DNA of 64,000 nucleotides. It comes from Burkholderiales bacterium. Its GTDB lineage: Bacteria > Pseudomonadota > Gammaproteobacteria > Burkholderiales > Burkholderiaceae_F. Shown here piece by piece: positions 56,226-64,000 of the stretch. The stretch is from contig JADJWR010000003.1 in assembly GCA_016716275.1 (NCBI GenBank), forward strand, positions 1,302,001 through 1,366,000, in the 5' to 3' direction. The stretch's first letter is position 1. Each line of letters starts with the position of its first letter. Made by a program: the position numbers and the translations under genes. Below the pieces are notes generated by a model, which saw only the letters and a program-made list of their open reading frames with translations, searched no databases and had not been told where the DNA came from.

Positions 56226-57194
56226 ATGCGTTTCCGATTGCTCGCCGGCTACATGCGACAGTCCTCCGCGCTGACTGCCGACATCGGCGTCCCGCGCGGC
56301 GTGCCGGTTCCCGCAGGGGGCGATCACCGATCGGCCCGCGACAGGGGCCATCGCTACCGGGCGATCTTCGTCTCCGACATCCACCTCGGCACGCGCGGCT
56401 GCAAGGCCGAGTACCTGCTCGACTTCCTGCGCCACAACGAGTCCGACATGCTGTACCTGGTCGGCGACGTGATCGACGGCTGGGCGATGCGCAACGGCTT
56501 TCACTGGCCGCAGGCGCACAACGACGTGGTGCAGAAGATCCTGCGCAAGGCGCGCAAGGGCACCCGCGTCGTCTACGTGCTCGGCAACCACGACGAGTTC
56601 GGTCGCCAGTTCGTCGGCCTGGAGTTCGGCGGCATCTCGCTCGCCGACCAGACCGAACACCGGCTGGCCGACGGCCGCCGCCTGTGGGTGGTGCACGGCG
56701 ACCTCGCCGACGGGGTGATCCTGCACGCCAAGTGGCTGGCCTACGTCGGCGACCAGTTGTACGACGCCGCCCTGTGGCTGAACCGCCACTTCAACGCGCT
56801 GCGGGCGCGGCTGGGGCTGGGCTACTGGTCGCTGTCGGCCTACCTGAAGCACAAGGTGAAGAACGCGGTGAGCTTTATCAGCAGCTTCGAGCATGTGCTG
56901 GCGCGCGAGGCGCGCCGGCACGGCTACGACGGCGTGCTGTGCGGCCACATCCACCACGCCGAGATCCGCGACGTCGACGGCCTGCTCTACTGCAACTGCG
57001 GCGACTGGGTCGAGAGCCTGACCGCGGTCGTCGAGACCCTCGACGGCGAGCTGCGCATCGTGCGCTGGAGCGAGATCCTGTCGCCCGGCGAGCCGGTGCC
57101 GCACTGGTCCGAGGCCGAGCCGGCGCCGGTCGATCGGCCCGCCGTCTCGACGGCGGGCGGCGAGCGGACGTTGCCGATGGAGGTCACCACGTGA
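56226..57194 (+). CDS. plcP: PlcP-type phospholipase C (calcineurin-like metallophosphoesterase)
   Basis: A 322-residue metallophosphoesterase with the full set of two-metal motifs: SDIHLGTRGCKAEYLLDFLR (D-x-H, about 50-69), GDVIDGW, GNHDEFG (about 127), VHGDLADG and CGHIHHAEIRD (about 240). The GTRGCxAExLLDFLR and WPQAHNDVVQKILRKARKGT signatures match PlcP, the phospholipase C of rhizobia and marine bacteria that removes phospholipid head groups in phosphate starvation and leaves diacylglycerol for glycolipid synthesis. The related UDP-diacylglucosamine hydrolase LpxH is a less likely alternative. ATG 56226 gives a short non-conserved extension; ATG 56253 is possible. It overlaps agt by 4 bases. 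Confidence 0.88.
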   Translation: MRFRLLAGYMRQSSALTADIGVPRGVPVPAGGDHRSARDRGHRYRAIFVSDIHLGTRGCKAEYLLDFLRHNESDMLYLVGDVIDGWAMRNGFHWPQAHNDVVQKILRKARKGTRVVYVLGNHDEFGRQFVGLEFGGISLADQTEHRLADGRRLWVVHGDLADGVILHAKWLAYVGDQLYDAALWLNRHFNALRARLGLGYWSLSAYLKHKVKNAVSFISSFEHVLAREARRHGYDGVLCGHIHHAEIRDVDGLLYCNCGDWVESLTAVVETLDGELRIVRWSEILSPGEPVPHWSEAEPAPVDRPAVSTAGGERTLPMEVTT

Positions 57195-58240
57195 AGATCG
57201 TCACCGTCACCGACGCCTGGGCGCCGCAGGTCAACGGCGTGGTGCGCACGATCGAGGCGACCAACCGCGAGCTCCGGCGCCTCGGCCACCAGGCCGTCGT
57301 GCTGTCGCCCGAGCGATTCCTGACCGTGCCCTGCCCGGGCTACGACGGCATCCGGCTTGCCGTGGCGCCGCAGCTTCGGCTCGGCCGCATGCTGGCGGCG
57401 CAGCTGACCGGCAGCGACGAGGTCGCGGTTCACATCGCCACCGAGGGACCGCTCGGCCGCGCCGCACGGCGCTGGTGCCGCCGCCACGCGGTGCCGTTCA
57501 CCACCGCCTATCACACGCGCTTTCCGCAGTACCTGCAGGCGATGTTCCGTGTGCCGGAGCGATGGACCTACGCGGTGATGCGCCGTTTCCACAGCGACGC
57601 GTCGGTGGTGATGGCGCCGACCGCGACGGTGGCTGCCGAGCTTCGCGATCATGGCGTCGGCAACGTTGCGCTGTGGACGCGCGGCGTCGACACCGAACTG
57701 TTCAGGCCGACGGCGCCTCTGCCGCTGACGTTGCCGCAGCCGGTCTTCCTGTACGTCGGGCGCGTGTCGGTCGAGAAGAACGTCGCCGATTTCCTGGCGG
57801 CCGACCTGCCGGGCAGCAAGATCGTCGCCGGCGAGGGCCCGGCCTTGCCGACGCTCAAGCGGCGCTTTCCGGAAGCGCACTTCCTGGGCGTGCTCGGCCA
57901 GGCGGAGCTGGCGCGCCTTTACAGCACGGCGAGCGTCTTCGTCTTCCCGAGCCGGACGGACACCTTCGGCCTGGTGATGCTGGAAGCGCTTGCCTGCGGC
58001 ACGCCGGTGGCGGCCTACCCGGTGCAGGGGCCAGTCGATGTGGTCGGAGGCGCCGACGTTGGCGTGCTGCACCACGACCTTCGGATGGCGGCGCTGGCGG
58101 CGCTGAAGATCGACAGGCAGCGCTGCCGCGAGTTCGCGCTGGCGCGCTCCTGGAGCGCTGCGACGCGCGAGTTCGTCTCGTTGCAGCGTCCGGTACGCCC
58201 GTCGCCGGGCGACTCGCTGGCGGTCTCGCCGCACGCCTGA
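57191..58240 (+). CDS. agt: Agt-type GT4 glycolipid glycosyltransferase
   Basis: A 349-residue GT-B enzyme beginning with a GTG that overlaps the plcP stop (GTGA). The acceptor domain starts KIVTVTDAWAPQVNGVVRTI and includes VHIATEGPLGRAAR. The donor domain has LYVGRVSVEKNV and the EX7E-type site SRTDTFGLVMLEALACGTPV (about 258). In lipid-remodelling bacteria an agt gene directly follows plcP and glycosylates the diacylglycerol that PlcP releases; the coupling here fits that. The sugar used (glucose, galactose or glucuronic acid) cannot be told from sequence. It resembles the GT4 enzyme at 44614-45852, giving the cell two related enzymes. Confidence 0.87.
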   Translation: MKIVTVTDAWAPQVNGVVRTIEATNRELRRLGHQAVVLSPERFLTVPCPGYDGIRLAVAPQLRLGRMLAAQLTGSDEVAVHIATEGPLGRAARRWCRRHAVPFTTAYHTRFPQYLQAMFRVPERWTYAVMRRFHSDASVVMAPTATVAAELRDHGVGNVALWTRGVDTELFRPTAPLPLTLPQPVFLYVGRVSVEKNVADFLAADLPGSKIVAGEGPALPTLKRRFPEAHFLGVLGQAELARLYSTASVFVFPSRTDTFGLVMLEALACGTPVAAYPVQGPVDVVGGADVGVLHHDLRMAALAALKIDRQRCREFALARSWSAATREFVSLQRPVRPSPGDSLAVSPHA

Positions 58241-58278
58241 GGGCAGCCGCGCCGCGGCCCAGCGGCCTCGCCCGATCG

Positions 58279-59616
58279 CTACGCCGCCGGGACGCAGTCG
58301 GCCAGCCGGCGAGCCAGTTGCCGTGCCGCTTCCGCGCTGCCCGCCTCGACCATCACCCGCAGCAGCGGCTCGGTGCCAGACGGACGGATCAGCACGCGGC
58401 CGTCGCCGCCGAGTTCGCGCTGCACCTGGTCGAGCATCGCCTGCAGCGGCTCGTGACGCTTCCAGTCGAAGCCATTCGCCAGCCGCACGTTGACCAGCGA
58501 CTGCGGCATCAGCGGCAGGTCCTCGGTCAGCTGTACCAGGCTCTTGCCGGCGCGGCGCATCGCCGCGAGCACCTGCAGGCTGCTCACGATGCCGTCGCCG
58601 GTCGTGTGCCGGTCGAGGCAAAGCAGGTGGCCGGAGCCCTCGCCGCCGAGACTCCAGCCGCGTTGCTCGAGCATCTCGAGCACGTAGCGATCGCCCACCT
58701 TGGCGCGGGCGAACGGCACGTTCAGCTCGGCCAGCCGCCGCTCGAGGGCGAAGTTGGTCATCAGCGTGCCGACCGCGCCGGCCACCGGCCCGTCGCGCAT
58801 GCGGTCGCGCACGATCACGTACAGCAGCTGATCGCCGTCGTACCGGCGGCCTTCGCGGTCGACCAGCACCAGCCGGTCGGCGTCGCCGTCGACGGCAATG
58901 CCCAGGTCGGCACCGCCTTCGCGCACCGCGTGCACCAGCGCCTCGGGGTGCACGGCGCCGACGCCGTCGTTGATGTTGAAGCCGTTCGGCTCGGCGCCGA
59001 TGGCGACGACCTCGGCACCGAGCTCGTGGAACACCGCCGGTGCGACGTGGTAGGCGGCGCCGTGCGCGCAGTCGACCACCAGCTTCAGGCCGCGCAGGTC
59101 GAGCGAATTGGGGAAGGTGCTCTTGCAGAACTCGATGTAGCGGCCGGCCGCGTCCTCCAGCCGCCGCGCCTTGCCGAGCCCGTGCGAATCGACGCAGGCC
59201 AGCGGCTTGTCCAGCTCGGCCTCGATCTGCGTTTCGACCTCGTCGGCCAGCTTCTTGCCCAGCGCGGAAAAGAACTTGATGCCGTTGTCCGGATACGGAT
59301 TGTGCGAGGCGCTGATCACCACGCCGGCAGATAGCCGCTGCGCGCGCGTCAGGTAGGCCACCGCCGGCGTCGGCAGCGGCCCGCTCAGCACGGTGTCGAC
59401 GCCGGCGCTCGCGAAGCCGGCTTCCAGCGCCGCCTCGAGCATGTAGCCGGAGACGCGCGTGTCCTTGCCGATCAGCACCGTCGGCCGCGCGCCGGTCGCT
59501 TCCCGCGCCAGCACGCGGCCGGCGGCATGGCCGAGCCGCAGAACGAACTCCGGCGTGATCGGCGCCTCGCCGACCGTACCGCGGATGCCGTCGGTGCCGA
59601 AGAACCGCCTGCTCAT
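58279..59616 (-). CDS. glmM: Phosphoglucosamine mutase
   Basis: A 445-residue enzyme that interconverts glucosamine-6-phosphate and glucosamine-1-phosphate for UDP-GlcNAc synthesis. Start MSRRFFGTDGIRGTVGEAPI, phospho-serine loop VISASHNPYPDNGIKF (about 100), metal loop VDGDADRL (about 242-249) and the C-terminal phosphate-binding RPSGTEPLLRVM. Its start overlaps the folP stop (ATGA). In related genomes pstS follows glmM directly; here about 14 kb separates them. Confidence 0.96.
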   Translation of the reverse strand: MSRRFFGTDGIRGTVGEAPITPEFVLRLGHAAGRVLAREATGARPTVLIGKDTRVSGYMLEAALEAGFASAGVDTVLSGPLPTPAVAYLTRAQRLSAGVVISASHNPYPDNGIKFFSALGKKLADEVETQIEAELDKPLACVDSHGLGKARRLEDAAGRYIEFCKSTFPNSLDLRGLKLVVDCAHGAAYHVAPAVFHELGAEVVAIGAEPNGFNINDGVGAVHPEALVHAVREGGADLGIAVDGDADRLVLVDREGRRYDGDQLLYVIVRDRMRDGPVAGAVGTLMTNFALERRLAELNVPFARAKVGDRYVLEMLEQRGWSLGGEGSGHLLCLDRHTTGDGIVSSLQVLAAMRRAGKSLVQLTEDLPLMPQSLVNVRLANGFDWKRHEPLQAMLDQVQRELGGDGRVLIRPSGTEPLLRVMVEAGSAEAARQLARRLADCVPAA

Positions 59617-60464
59617 CGATCCTCTCCCTCCAGTTGCCGCCAGACCGCCAGCGCGTCGCGCGTCGCCGCCACGTCGTGCACGCGCAGGATCGCCGCCCCC
59701 TGCCTTGCCGCCCACAGCGCCGCGGCGAGACTGCCCGCCAGCCGGTCGCCGGTGGCGGCCCGGCCGGTCATCGCGCCGATCATCGATTTGCGCGAGAAAC
59801 CGGCCAGCACCGGCGCCAGCCGCGCCAGCGCCGGCAGCGCCCGGGCGAGCGCCAGGTTGTCCTCGAAGCGCTTGCCGAAGCCAAAGCCGGGGTCGACGAC
59901 GATCCGGCGGCGGTCGATGCCGGCGGCTACACAGGCTGCGATCCGCGTCTCGAGAAAAGCGGTCACTTCGCCGACGACGTCGGCGTAGCGCGGTGCCTGC
60001 TGCATTGTGCGCGGTTCGCCGCCCATGTGCATCAGGCAGACGGATGCATCGGATCCGGCGATCGCCTCGAGCGCCCCCGGCGCGCGCAGCGCGTTGACGT
60101 CGTTGATCATCGCCGCCCCGGCGGCGAGCGCGGCCCGCATCATCGCCGGCTGCCGGGTGTCCACCGACAGCGGCGCGCCGCAGCCGCGCAGCGCCTCGAG
60201 CACCGGTAGCACGCGCGCCAGCTCTTCCGCCGCCGTCAGCGGCTCGGCGCCGGGACGGGTCGACTCGCCGCCGACGTCGATGATGTCGGCGCCCTCGTCG
60301 ATCAGTCGCCTCGCCTGGGCGATCGCCGCCTCGGCGCAGGCGAACCGGCCGCCGTCGTGGAAGGAGTCGGGCGTCACGTTGACGATGCCCATGAGCAGCG
60401 GCAGCCGGCGCGGCGCCAGCAGTGCCGCCGTCAGCCGATTGCCGCCGCCCGCCGAGGATTCCAT
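59613..60464 (-). CDS. folP: Dihydropteroate synthase
   Basis: A 283-residue enzyme joining p-aminobenzoate to the pterin diphosphate in folate synthesis, the sulfonamide target. Motifs in order: MGIVNVTPDSFHDGG (about 25-39), IIDVGGESTRPGAEP, SVDTRQP, INDVNAL, VDPGFGFGKRFEDN, GFSRKSMIGAMTGR and the end RVHDVAATRDAL. It overlaps glmM by 4 bases and follows the ftsH terminator. Confidence 0.96.
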   Translation of the reverse strand: MESSAGGGNRLTAALLAPRRLPLLMGIVNVTPDSFHDGGRFACAEAAIAQARRLIDEGADIIDVGGESTRPGAEPLTAAEELARVLPVLEALRGCGAPLSVDTRQPAMMRAALAAGAAMINDVNALRAPGALEAIAGSDASVCLMHMGGEPRTMQQAPRYADVVGEVTAFLETRIAACVAAGIDRRRIVVDPGFGFGKRFEDNLALARALPALARLAPVLAGFSRKSMIGAMTGRAATGDRLAGSLAAALWAARQGAAILRVHDVAATRDALAVWRQLEGEDR

Positions 60465-60470
60465 TGCCGC

Positions 60471-60502
60471 AAAAGGCGCGGGGCCGGCGTGCCGGCCCCG
60501 CG
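60471..60502 (-). terminator. Intrinsic terminator of ftsH
   Basis: On the reverse strand a 12-base-pair GC stem with a 2-base (effectively 4-base) loop (60502-60477, core GCCGGCACGCCGGC) is followed by CC and TTTT (60474-60471). It ends 24 bases after the ftsH stop and just before the folP start, so folP-glmM depend on read-through or a promoter I cannot identify. Confidence 0.7.
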
Positions 60503-60525
60503 ATCTGACCGAAGGCCGCGGCCGC

Positions 60526-62427
60526 TCAGGCGGGCTGCGCGGCGCCCTCGATGCCGCCGGCGGTCGGCCGGCCGCCGGCCGGCGGCACCGAACCGGTCGA
60601 CTTCGGCGGCCGCGGCGGACGGCCGTTGACGATGTCGTCGATCTGCTCGGCGTCGATCGTCTCCCAGTCGAGCAGCGCCTTGGCCATCACCTCGACCTGG
60701 TCGCGGTGCTCCTCGATCAGCCGGCGCGCCAGCGCGTACTGCTCGTCGATGATGCGGCGGATCTCCGCGTCGACCTTGCGCATCGTCTCCTCGGACATGT
60801 TGACCGTCTTGGTGATCGAGCGGCCGAGGAACACTTCGCCTTCGTTCTCGGCGTAGACCATCGGCCCGAGCACGTCGCTCATGCCGTAGCGCGTGACCAT
60901 GTCGCGCGCCATGTGCGTGGCGCGCTCGAAGTCGTTGCTGGCGCCGGTGGTCATCTGGTTCATGAAAATCTCTTCGGCGATGCGGCCGCCGAACAGCACG
61001 GCAATGCGGTTCAGCAGGTACTCGCGGTCGTAGGCGTAGCGGTCCTGCTCGGGCAGCTGCATCGTCACGCCGAGCGCCCGGCCGCGCGGGATGATGGTCA
61101 CCTTGTGCACCGGATCGCTCTTCGGCAGCAGCTTGGCGACGATCGCGTGGCCCGACTCGTGATAGGCCGTGTTGCGACGCTCCTCCTCGGACATGACCAT
61201 CGACTTGCGCTCGGCGCCCATCATGATCTTGTCCTTGGCCTTCTCGAAGTCCTGCATCTCGACCACGCGGCCGCTACGCCGCGCGGCGAACAGCGCCGCC
61301 TCGTTGACCAGGTTGGCGAGATCGGCGCCCGAGAAGCCCGGCGTGCCGCGCGCCAGGATGTCGGCCTTCACGTCGGCGCCGATCGGCACCTTGCGCATGT
61401 GCACGTTGAGGATCTGCTCGCGGCCGCGGATGTCGGGCAGCGGCACCACCACCTGGCGGTCGAAGCGGCCCGGGCGCAGCAGCGCCGGGTCGAGCACGTC
61501 GGGCCGGTTGGTGGCGGCGATCACGATCACGCCCATGCCGGTCTCGAAGCCGTCCATCTCGACCAGCATCTGGTTGAGCGTCTGCTCGCGCTCGTCGTTG
61601 CCACCGCCCAGGCCCGCGCCGCGCTGACGGCCGACCGCGTCGATCTCGTCGATGAAGATGATGCAGGGCGCGTGCTTCTTGGCGGTCTCGAACATGTCGC
61701 GCACGCGCGCCGCGCCGACGCCGACGAACATCTCGACGAAATCCGAGCCGGAGATCGAGAAGAACGGCACCTTGGCCTCGCCGGCGATCGCCTTGGCGAG
61801 CAGCGTCTTGCCGGTGCCCGGCGAGCCGACCATCAGCACGCCGCGCGGAATGCGGCCGCCGAGCTTCTGGAACTTCGACGGGTCGCGCAGGAACTCGACC
61901 AGTTCGTGCACCTCTTCCTTGGCCTCGTCACAGCCGGCCACGTCGGCGAAGGTGATCGAGTTGTTCGACTCGTCGAGCATCCGCGCCCGGCTCTTGCCGA
62001 AGGAGAAAGCGCCGCCGCGGCCGCCGCCCTGCATCTGCCGCATGAAGAAGATCCACACGCCGATCAGCAGCAGCATCGGGAACCAGGACACGAAGATCGA
62101 GGTGAGCAGCGACTGTTCCTCGCGCGGCTTGACCTCCACCTTGACGCCGCTGTTGATCAGGTCGCCCATCAGGCCGCGGTCGAGCACGGTGGCGACGGTG
62201 CGCAGCCGCTCGCCTTCCTGCGTGGTGGCGACGATCTCCGGCGTCACCCCGGACTCGCGGATCTCGGCCACCTTGATCCGGCCGGACTTCACCTCGGCCA
62301 GGAATTCCGAGTACGGCAGCGTGCGCTCGCCGGGCCGCTGGCGGCCCTCGAACTGCTTGAAAACGGTGAACAGGACCAGCGCGATCACCATCCAGATGGC
62401 GGCTTTCGCGAACATGCTGTTGTTCAA
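60526..62427 (-). CDS. ftsH: ATP-dependent zinc metalloprotease FtsH
   Basis: A 633-residue membrane-bound AAA+ protease that degrades misfolded membrane proteins and regulators such as sigma-32 and LpxC. Two transmembrane helices (about 9-24 and 105-127) flank a periplasmic domain. The AAA+ domain has GSPGTGKTLLAKA (about 197-209), IIFIDEIDAVGR and the second-region motif ATNRPDVLDPALLRPGRFD. The protease domain has the zinc site HESGH (about 418). The cytoplasmic tail is P/A-rich. It lies between rlmE and folP as in other Burkholderiales. Confidence 0.97.
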   Translation of the reverse strand: MNNSMFAKAAIWMVIALVLFTVFKQFEGRQRPGERTLPYSEFLAEVKSGRIKVAEIRESGVTPEIVATTQEGERLRTVATVLDRGLMGDLINSGVKVEVKPREEQSLLTSIFVSWFPMLLLIGVWIFFMRQMQGGGRGGAFSFGKSRARMLDESNNSITFADVAGCDEAKEEVHELVEFLRDPSKFQKLGGRIPRGVLMVGSPGTGKTLLAKAIAGEAKVPFFSISGSDFVEMFVGVGAARVRDMFETAKKHAPCIIFIDEIDAVGRQRGAGLGGGNDEREQTLNQMLVEMDGFETGMGVIVIAATNRPDVLDPALLRPGRFDRQVVVPLPDIRGREQILNVHMRKVPIGADVKADILARGTPGFSGADLANLVNEAALFAARRSGRVVEMQDFEKAKDKIMMGAERKSMVMSEEERRNTAYHESGHAIVAKLLPKSDPVHKVTIIPRGRALGVTMQLPEQDRYAYDREYLLNRIAVLFGGRIAEEIFMNQMTTGASNDFERATHMARDMVTRYGMSDVLGPMVYAENEGEVFLGRSITKTVNMSEETMRKVDAEIRRIIDEQYALARRLIEEHRDQVEVMAKALLDWETIDAEQIDDIVNGRPPRPPKSTGSVPPAGGRPTAGGIEGAAQPA

Positions 62428-62539
62428 GATCGACTCCTAGGGGGCCGACGCAGCGGCCCTGTGCCGGCCATTGTAGGTCGAAGGTCCATACCCCGCCTAC
62501 CGGACGAAATCACTATATGGGGCCGCCGAGAGCCTGCTT

Positions 62540-63208
62540 TCAAGCGTCGACCTCCCCGGGCGAACCCTTGAAGCGGCGCGCCAGCAGATACGTCTCCGCC
62601 GACTCGGCGCGCGAGGCAGCCGGCTTGCGCGCGTCGACCGAGGAAAAGTGCTTCTTCAACTGGGCGACGAACTGGCTGAAGCCGCTTCCCTGGAAGGCTT
62701 TGACCAGCAACGTGCCGCCTGGTTTCAGCTGCAGCAGCGCGAATTCGAGCGCCAGCTCGAGCAGGTGCAGTCCGCGCGCGGCGTCGGCGACGGCGATTCC
62801 CGACAGATTCGGCGACAGATCGGACAGGATCAGGTCCGCCTTGTCGCCGCCGAGCGCGGCGACGAGCCGGTCGGCCGTCTCCTGTTCACGGAAGTCGCCC
62901 TGCAGGAAGACCACGTCCGCTACGGGGTCCATCGGCAGCACATCGAGCGCAATGATCCGGCCTCGCAGCCGGCCGTCCGCACCGGCCAGCCGCTGCCTTG
63001 CCACCTGACTCCAGCTGCCGGGCGCCGCGCCCAGGTCGAGCACGGTGATGCCGGGTTTCAGCAGCCGGTCCTTGTCGTCGATCTCGATCAGCTTGAAGGC
63101 CGATCGCGCCCGGTAGCCCTGCGCCGTGGCGCGTTTGACGAATGGATCGGTGACGTGGCGCTGGATCCACGCCCGGTTGGAACGGTGCTTCCTGCTGGCG
63201 ACGGGCAT
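62540..63208 (-). CDS. rlmE: 23S rRNA 2'-O-methyltransferase RlmE
   Basis: A 222-residue S-adenosylmethionine methyltransferase modifying U2552 of 23S rRNA. The RSAFKLIEIDDKDRLLKPG segment (about 36-54) leads into motif I VLDLGAAPGSWSQVA, with the catalytic K-D-K-E set visible around LILSDLSPNLSG and LLVKAFQGSG. ATG 63208 (MPVASRKHRS) is chosen; a much longer frame upstream crosses the divergent yhbY gene. ftsH follows. Confidence 0.95.
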   Translation of the reverse strand: MPVASRKHRSNRAWIQRHVTDPFVKRATAQGYRARSAFKLIEIDDKDRLLKPGITVLDLGAAPGSWSQVARQRLAGADGRLRGRIIALDVLPMDPVADVVFLQGDFREQETADRLVAALGGDKADLILSDLSPNLSGIAVADAARGLHLLELALEFALLQLKPGGTLLVKAFQGSGFSQFVAQLKKHFSSVDARKPAASRAESAETYLLARRFKGSPGEVDA

Positions 63209-63313
63209 CTGCCGGTGACTCGGACGATCGACCGCTAGGTTAACCTGACGCTGAGCACCGACCGCGCCGCGGCCCCGGCCCGCGCCCGAAGCACTCCGCG
63301 AGAAGAGATCCGG

Positions 63314-63730
63314 ATGACCGAACTGACCCTGAACCGCGATGAACGCCTGCGGCTGCGCGCCCAGGCGCACCACCTGAACCCGGTGGTCCTGCTCGGCGCC
63401 GCCGGCCTGACCGAGGCCGTGATCAAGGAGACCGACCGGGCGCTCGCCGCGCACGAGCTGATCAAGGTGCGGCTTCCGGGCGACGACCGGGACGAGCGCG
63501 AGGCGATCTGCGCGCAGCTGGCCGACCGCCTCGGCGCGGCGCGCGTGCAGGTGATCGGCAAGCTGCTGGTGCTGTACCGGCCGCGGCCGGCGGAGGAAGC
63601 GCCGGCCAGGCCGCCGGGTGCCGCGCGCCCGCCGTCGTCGGCCAGACCGCGGCCGCTGCCCGCGAAAGGTCGGCCGGTGGCGAACGCGCCGCGCGCCGTG
63701 CCTCGCCGGGGCAGCGGCAGGGGCCGTTAG
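63314..63730 (+). CDS. yhbY: YhbY family RNA-binding (CRM domain) protein
   Basis: A 138-residue protein. The CRM domain (about 5-95) has LRAQAHHLNPVVLLGAAGLT with the GxxG loop (GAAG) and ALAAHELIKVRLPGDDRDER. This small protein associates with pre-50S ribosomal particles. The C-terminal 45 residues are a basic P/A/R tail (ARPPSSARPRPLPAKGRP) not found in the short E. coli protein. It is divergent from rlmE and convergent with greA, a layout I recall from Burkholderiales. Confidence 0.92.
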   Translation: MTELTLNRDERLRLRAQAHHLNPVVLLGAAGLTEAVIKETDRALAAHELIKVRLPGDDRDEREAICAQLADRLGAARVQVIGKLLVLYRPRPAEEAPARPPGAARPPSSARPRPLPAKGRPVANAPRAVPRRGSGRGR

Positions 63731-63753
63731 GCCACGCCGCCGCCGTCAGCGGC

Positions 63754-63782
63754 GCCCGACGCTCCGCGCCGGGGCGTCGGGC
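63754..63782. terminator. Bidirectional hairpin between yhbY and greA
   Basis: A perfect 9-base stem (GCCCGACGC with GCGTCGGGC) around an 11-base loop fills the 51-base gap between the convergent genes, and its last base is in the greA stop codon. No T-run is seen on either side, so any termination would be weak or Rho-assisted. Confidence 0.45.
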
Positions 63783-64000
63783 TAGACGTACTTCACCTCC
63801 AGGACCTCGTACTCGCGCCGGCCGCCGGGGGCGAGGAACTCGATCAGGTCGCCCTCGGCCCTGCCGATGAGCGCGCGCGCGATCGGGCTGGAAACGGAGA
63901 TCAGGCCTGCCTTCGCGTCGGCCTCGTCGTCGCCGACGATCTGGTACTTGACGTGGTCGCCGGCGACGAGGTCCTCGAGCAGCACCGTGGCGCCGAAGAC
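63782..64000 (-). CDS. greA: Transcription elongation factor GreA, C-terminal fragment
   Basis: The last 72 residues are inside the window, and the 5' part lies beyond base 64000. It reads the FKBP-like C-terminal domain of GreA: FGATVLLEDL, KYQIVGDDEADAKAGLISV, SSPIARALIGRAEGD and PGGRREYEVLEVKYV. The DDEAD and SPIARALIG forms distinguish it from greB at 36558-37112. GreA rescues stalled RNA polymerase with short backtracks. Confidence 0.93.
   Translation of the reverse strand, partial: VFGATVLLEDLVAGDHVKYQIVGDDEADAKAGLISVSSPIARALIGRAEGDLIEFLAPGGRREYEVLEVKYV

Overview
The window is chromosomal DNA from a high-GC betaproteobacterium, most likely of the order Burkholderiales. Codon third positions are almost all G or C. 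Several gene orders are, from memory, those of Burkholderia, Ralstonia and comamonads: sigma factor/DUF3619/DUF3106/RDD beside ilvIHC; yicC-gmk-rpoZ-spoT-greB facing kinase-PP2C-rph-rdgB-hemW; pstSCAB-phoU-phoB-phoR; and greA/yhbY/rlmE-ftsH-folP-glmM. I saw no rRNA, prophage, insertion sequence or CRISPR array. Almost all of the sequence is coding, and many neighbours overlap by 4 bases (ATGA or GTGA).

Layout. 0-2.4 kb: ilvI-ilvH-ilvC (reverse). 2.7-4.8 kb: sigma factor with a one-helix membrane protein, DUF3106 and RDD proteins. 4.8-14 kb: a peptide-type ABC importer (permeases, double ATPase, FFLEELY-motif protein, reverse) facing two tandem paralogous binding proteins and a lipase. 14-22.4 kb: MFS exporter, beta-lactamase-fold hydrolase, parC and a large PAS-GGDEF-EAL protein. 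22.5-27.4 kb: nitrogen control (glnA, DUF4124, ntrB, ntrC) behind a sigma-54 promoter with an NtrC-like dyad. 27.5-37.1 kb: hemW, rdgB, rph, PP2C phosphatase and Ser/Thr kinase facing yicC, gmk, rpoZ and bifunctional spoT, then greB. 37.1-37.4 kb: tRNA-His, tRNA-Arg and tRNA-Pro. 37.5-44 kb: the complete pst-phoU-phoB-phoR operon. 58.3-64 kb: glmM, folP, ftsH, rlmE, yhbY and greA.

The most interesting part is 44.0-58.2 kb, which lies between pstS and glmM, two genes I remember as adjacent in related genomes. It holds a GT4 and a GT28 (MGDG-synthase-like) glycosyltransferase, a PhoX alkaline phosphatase, two paralogous small proteins of unknown function, a translationally coupled trio (an intact P-type ATPase, a P-type ATPase relative that has lost its catalytic aspartate, and a small membrane-anchored protein), and a plcP-agt pair of the phospholipid-to-glycolipid remodelling type. 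By eye I find PHO-box-like direct repeats (11-base period) upstream of pstS, GT4, GT28, the second small protein, the ATPase trio and plcP, each exactly 10 bases from a -10-like hexamer. I read this block as a PhoB-controlled phosphate-starvation island: phosphate uptake (Pst), phosphate release (PhoX), phospholipid head-group removal (PlcP) and glycolipid synthesis (Agt and the two other glycosyltransferases), plus an uncharacterised membrane ATPase system. Several of these promoters lie so close to a start codon that nearly leaderless mRNAs are predicted.
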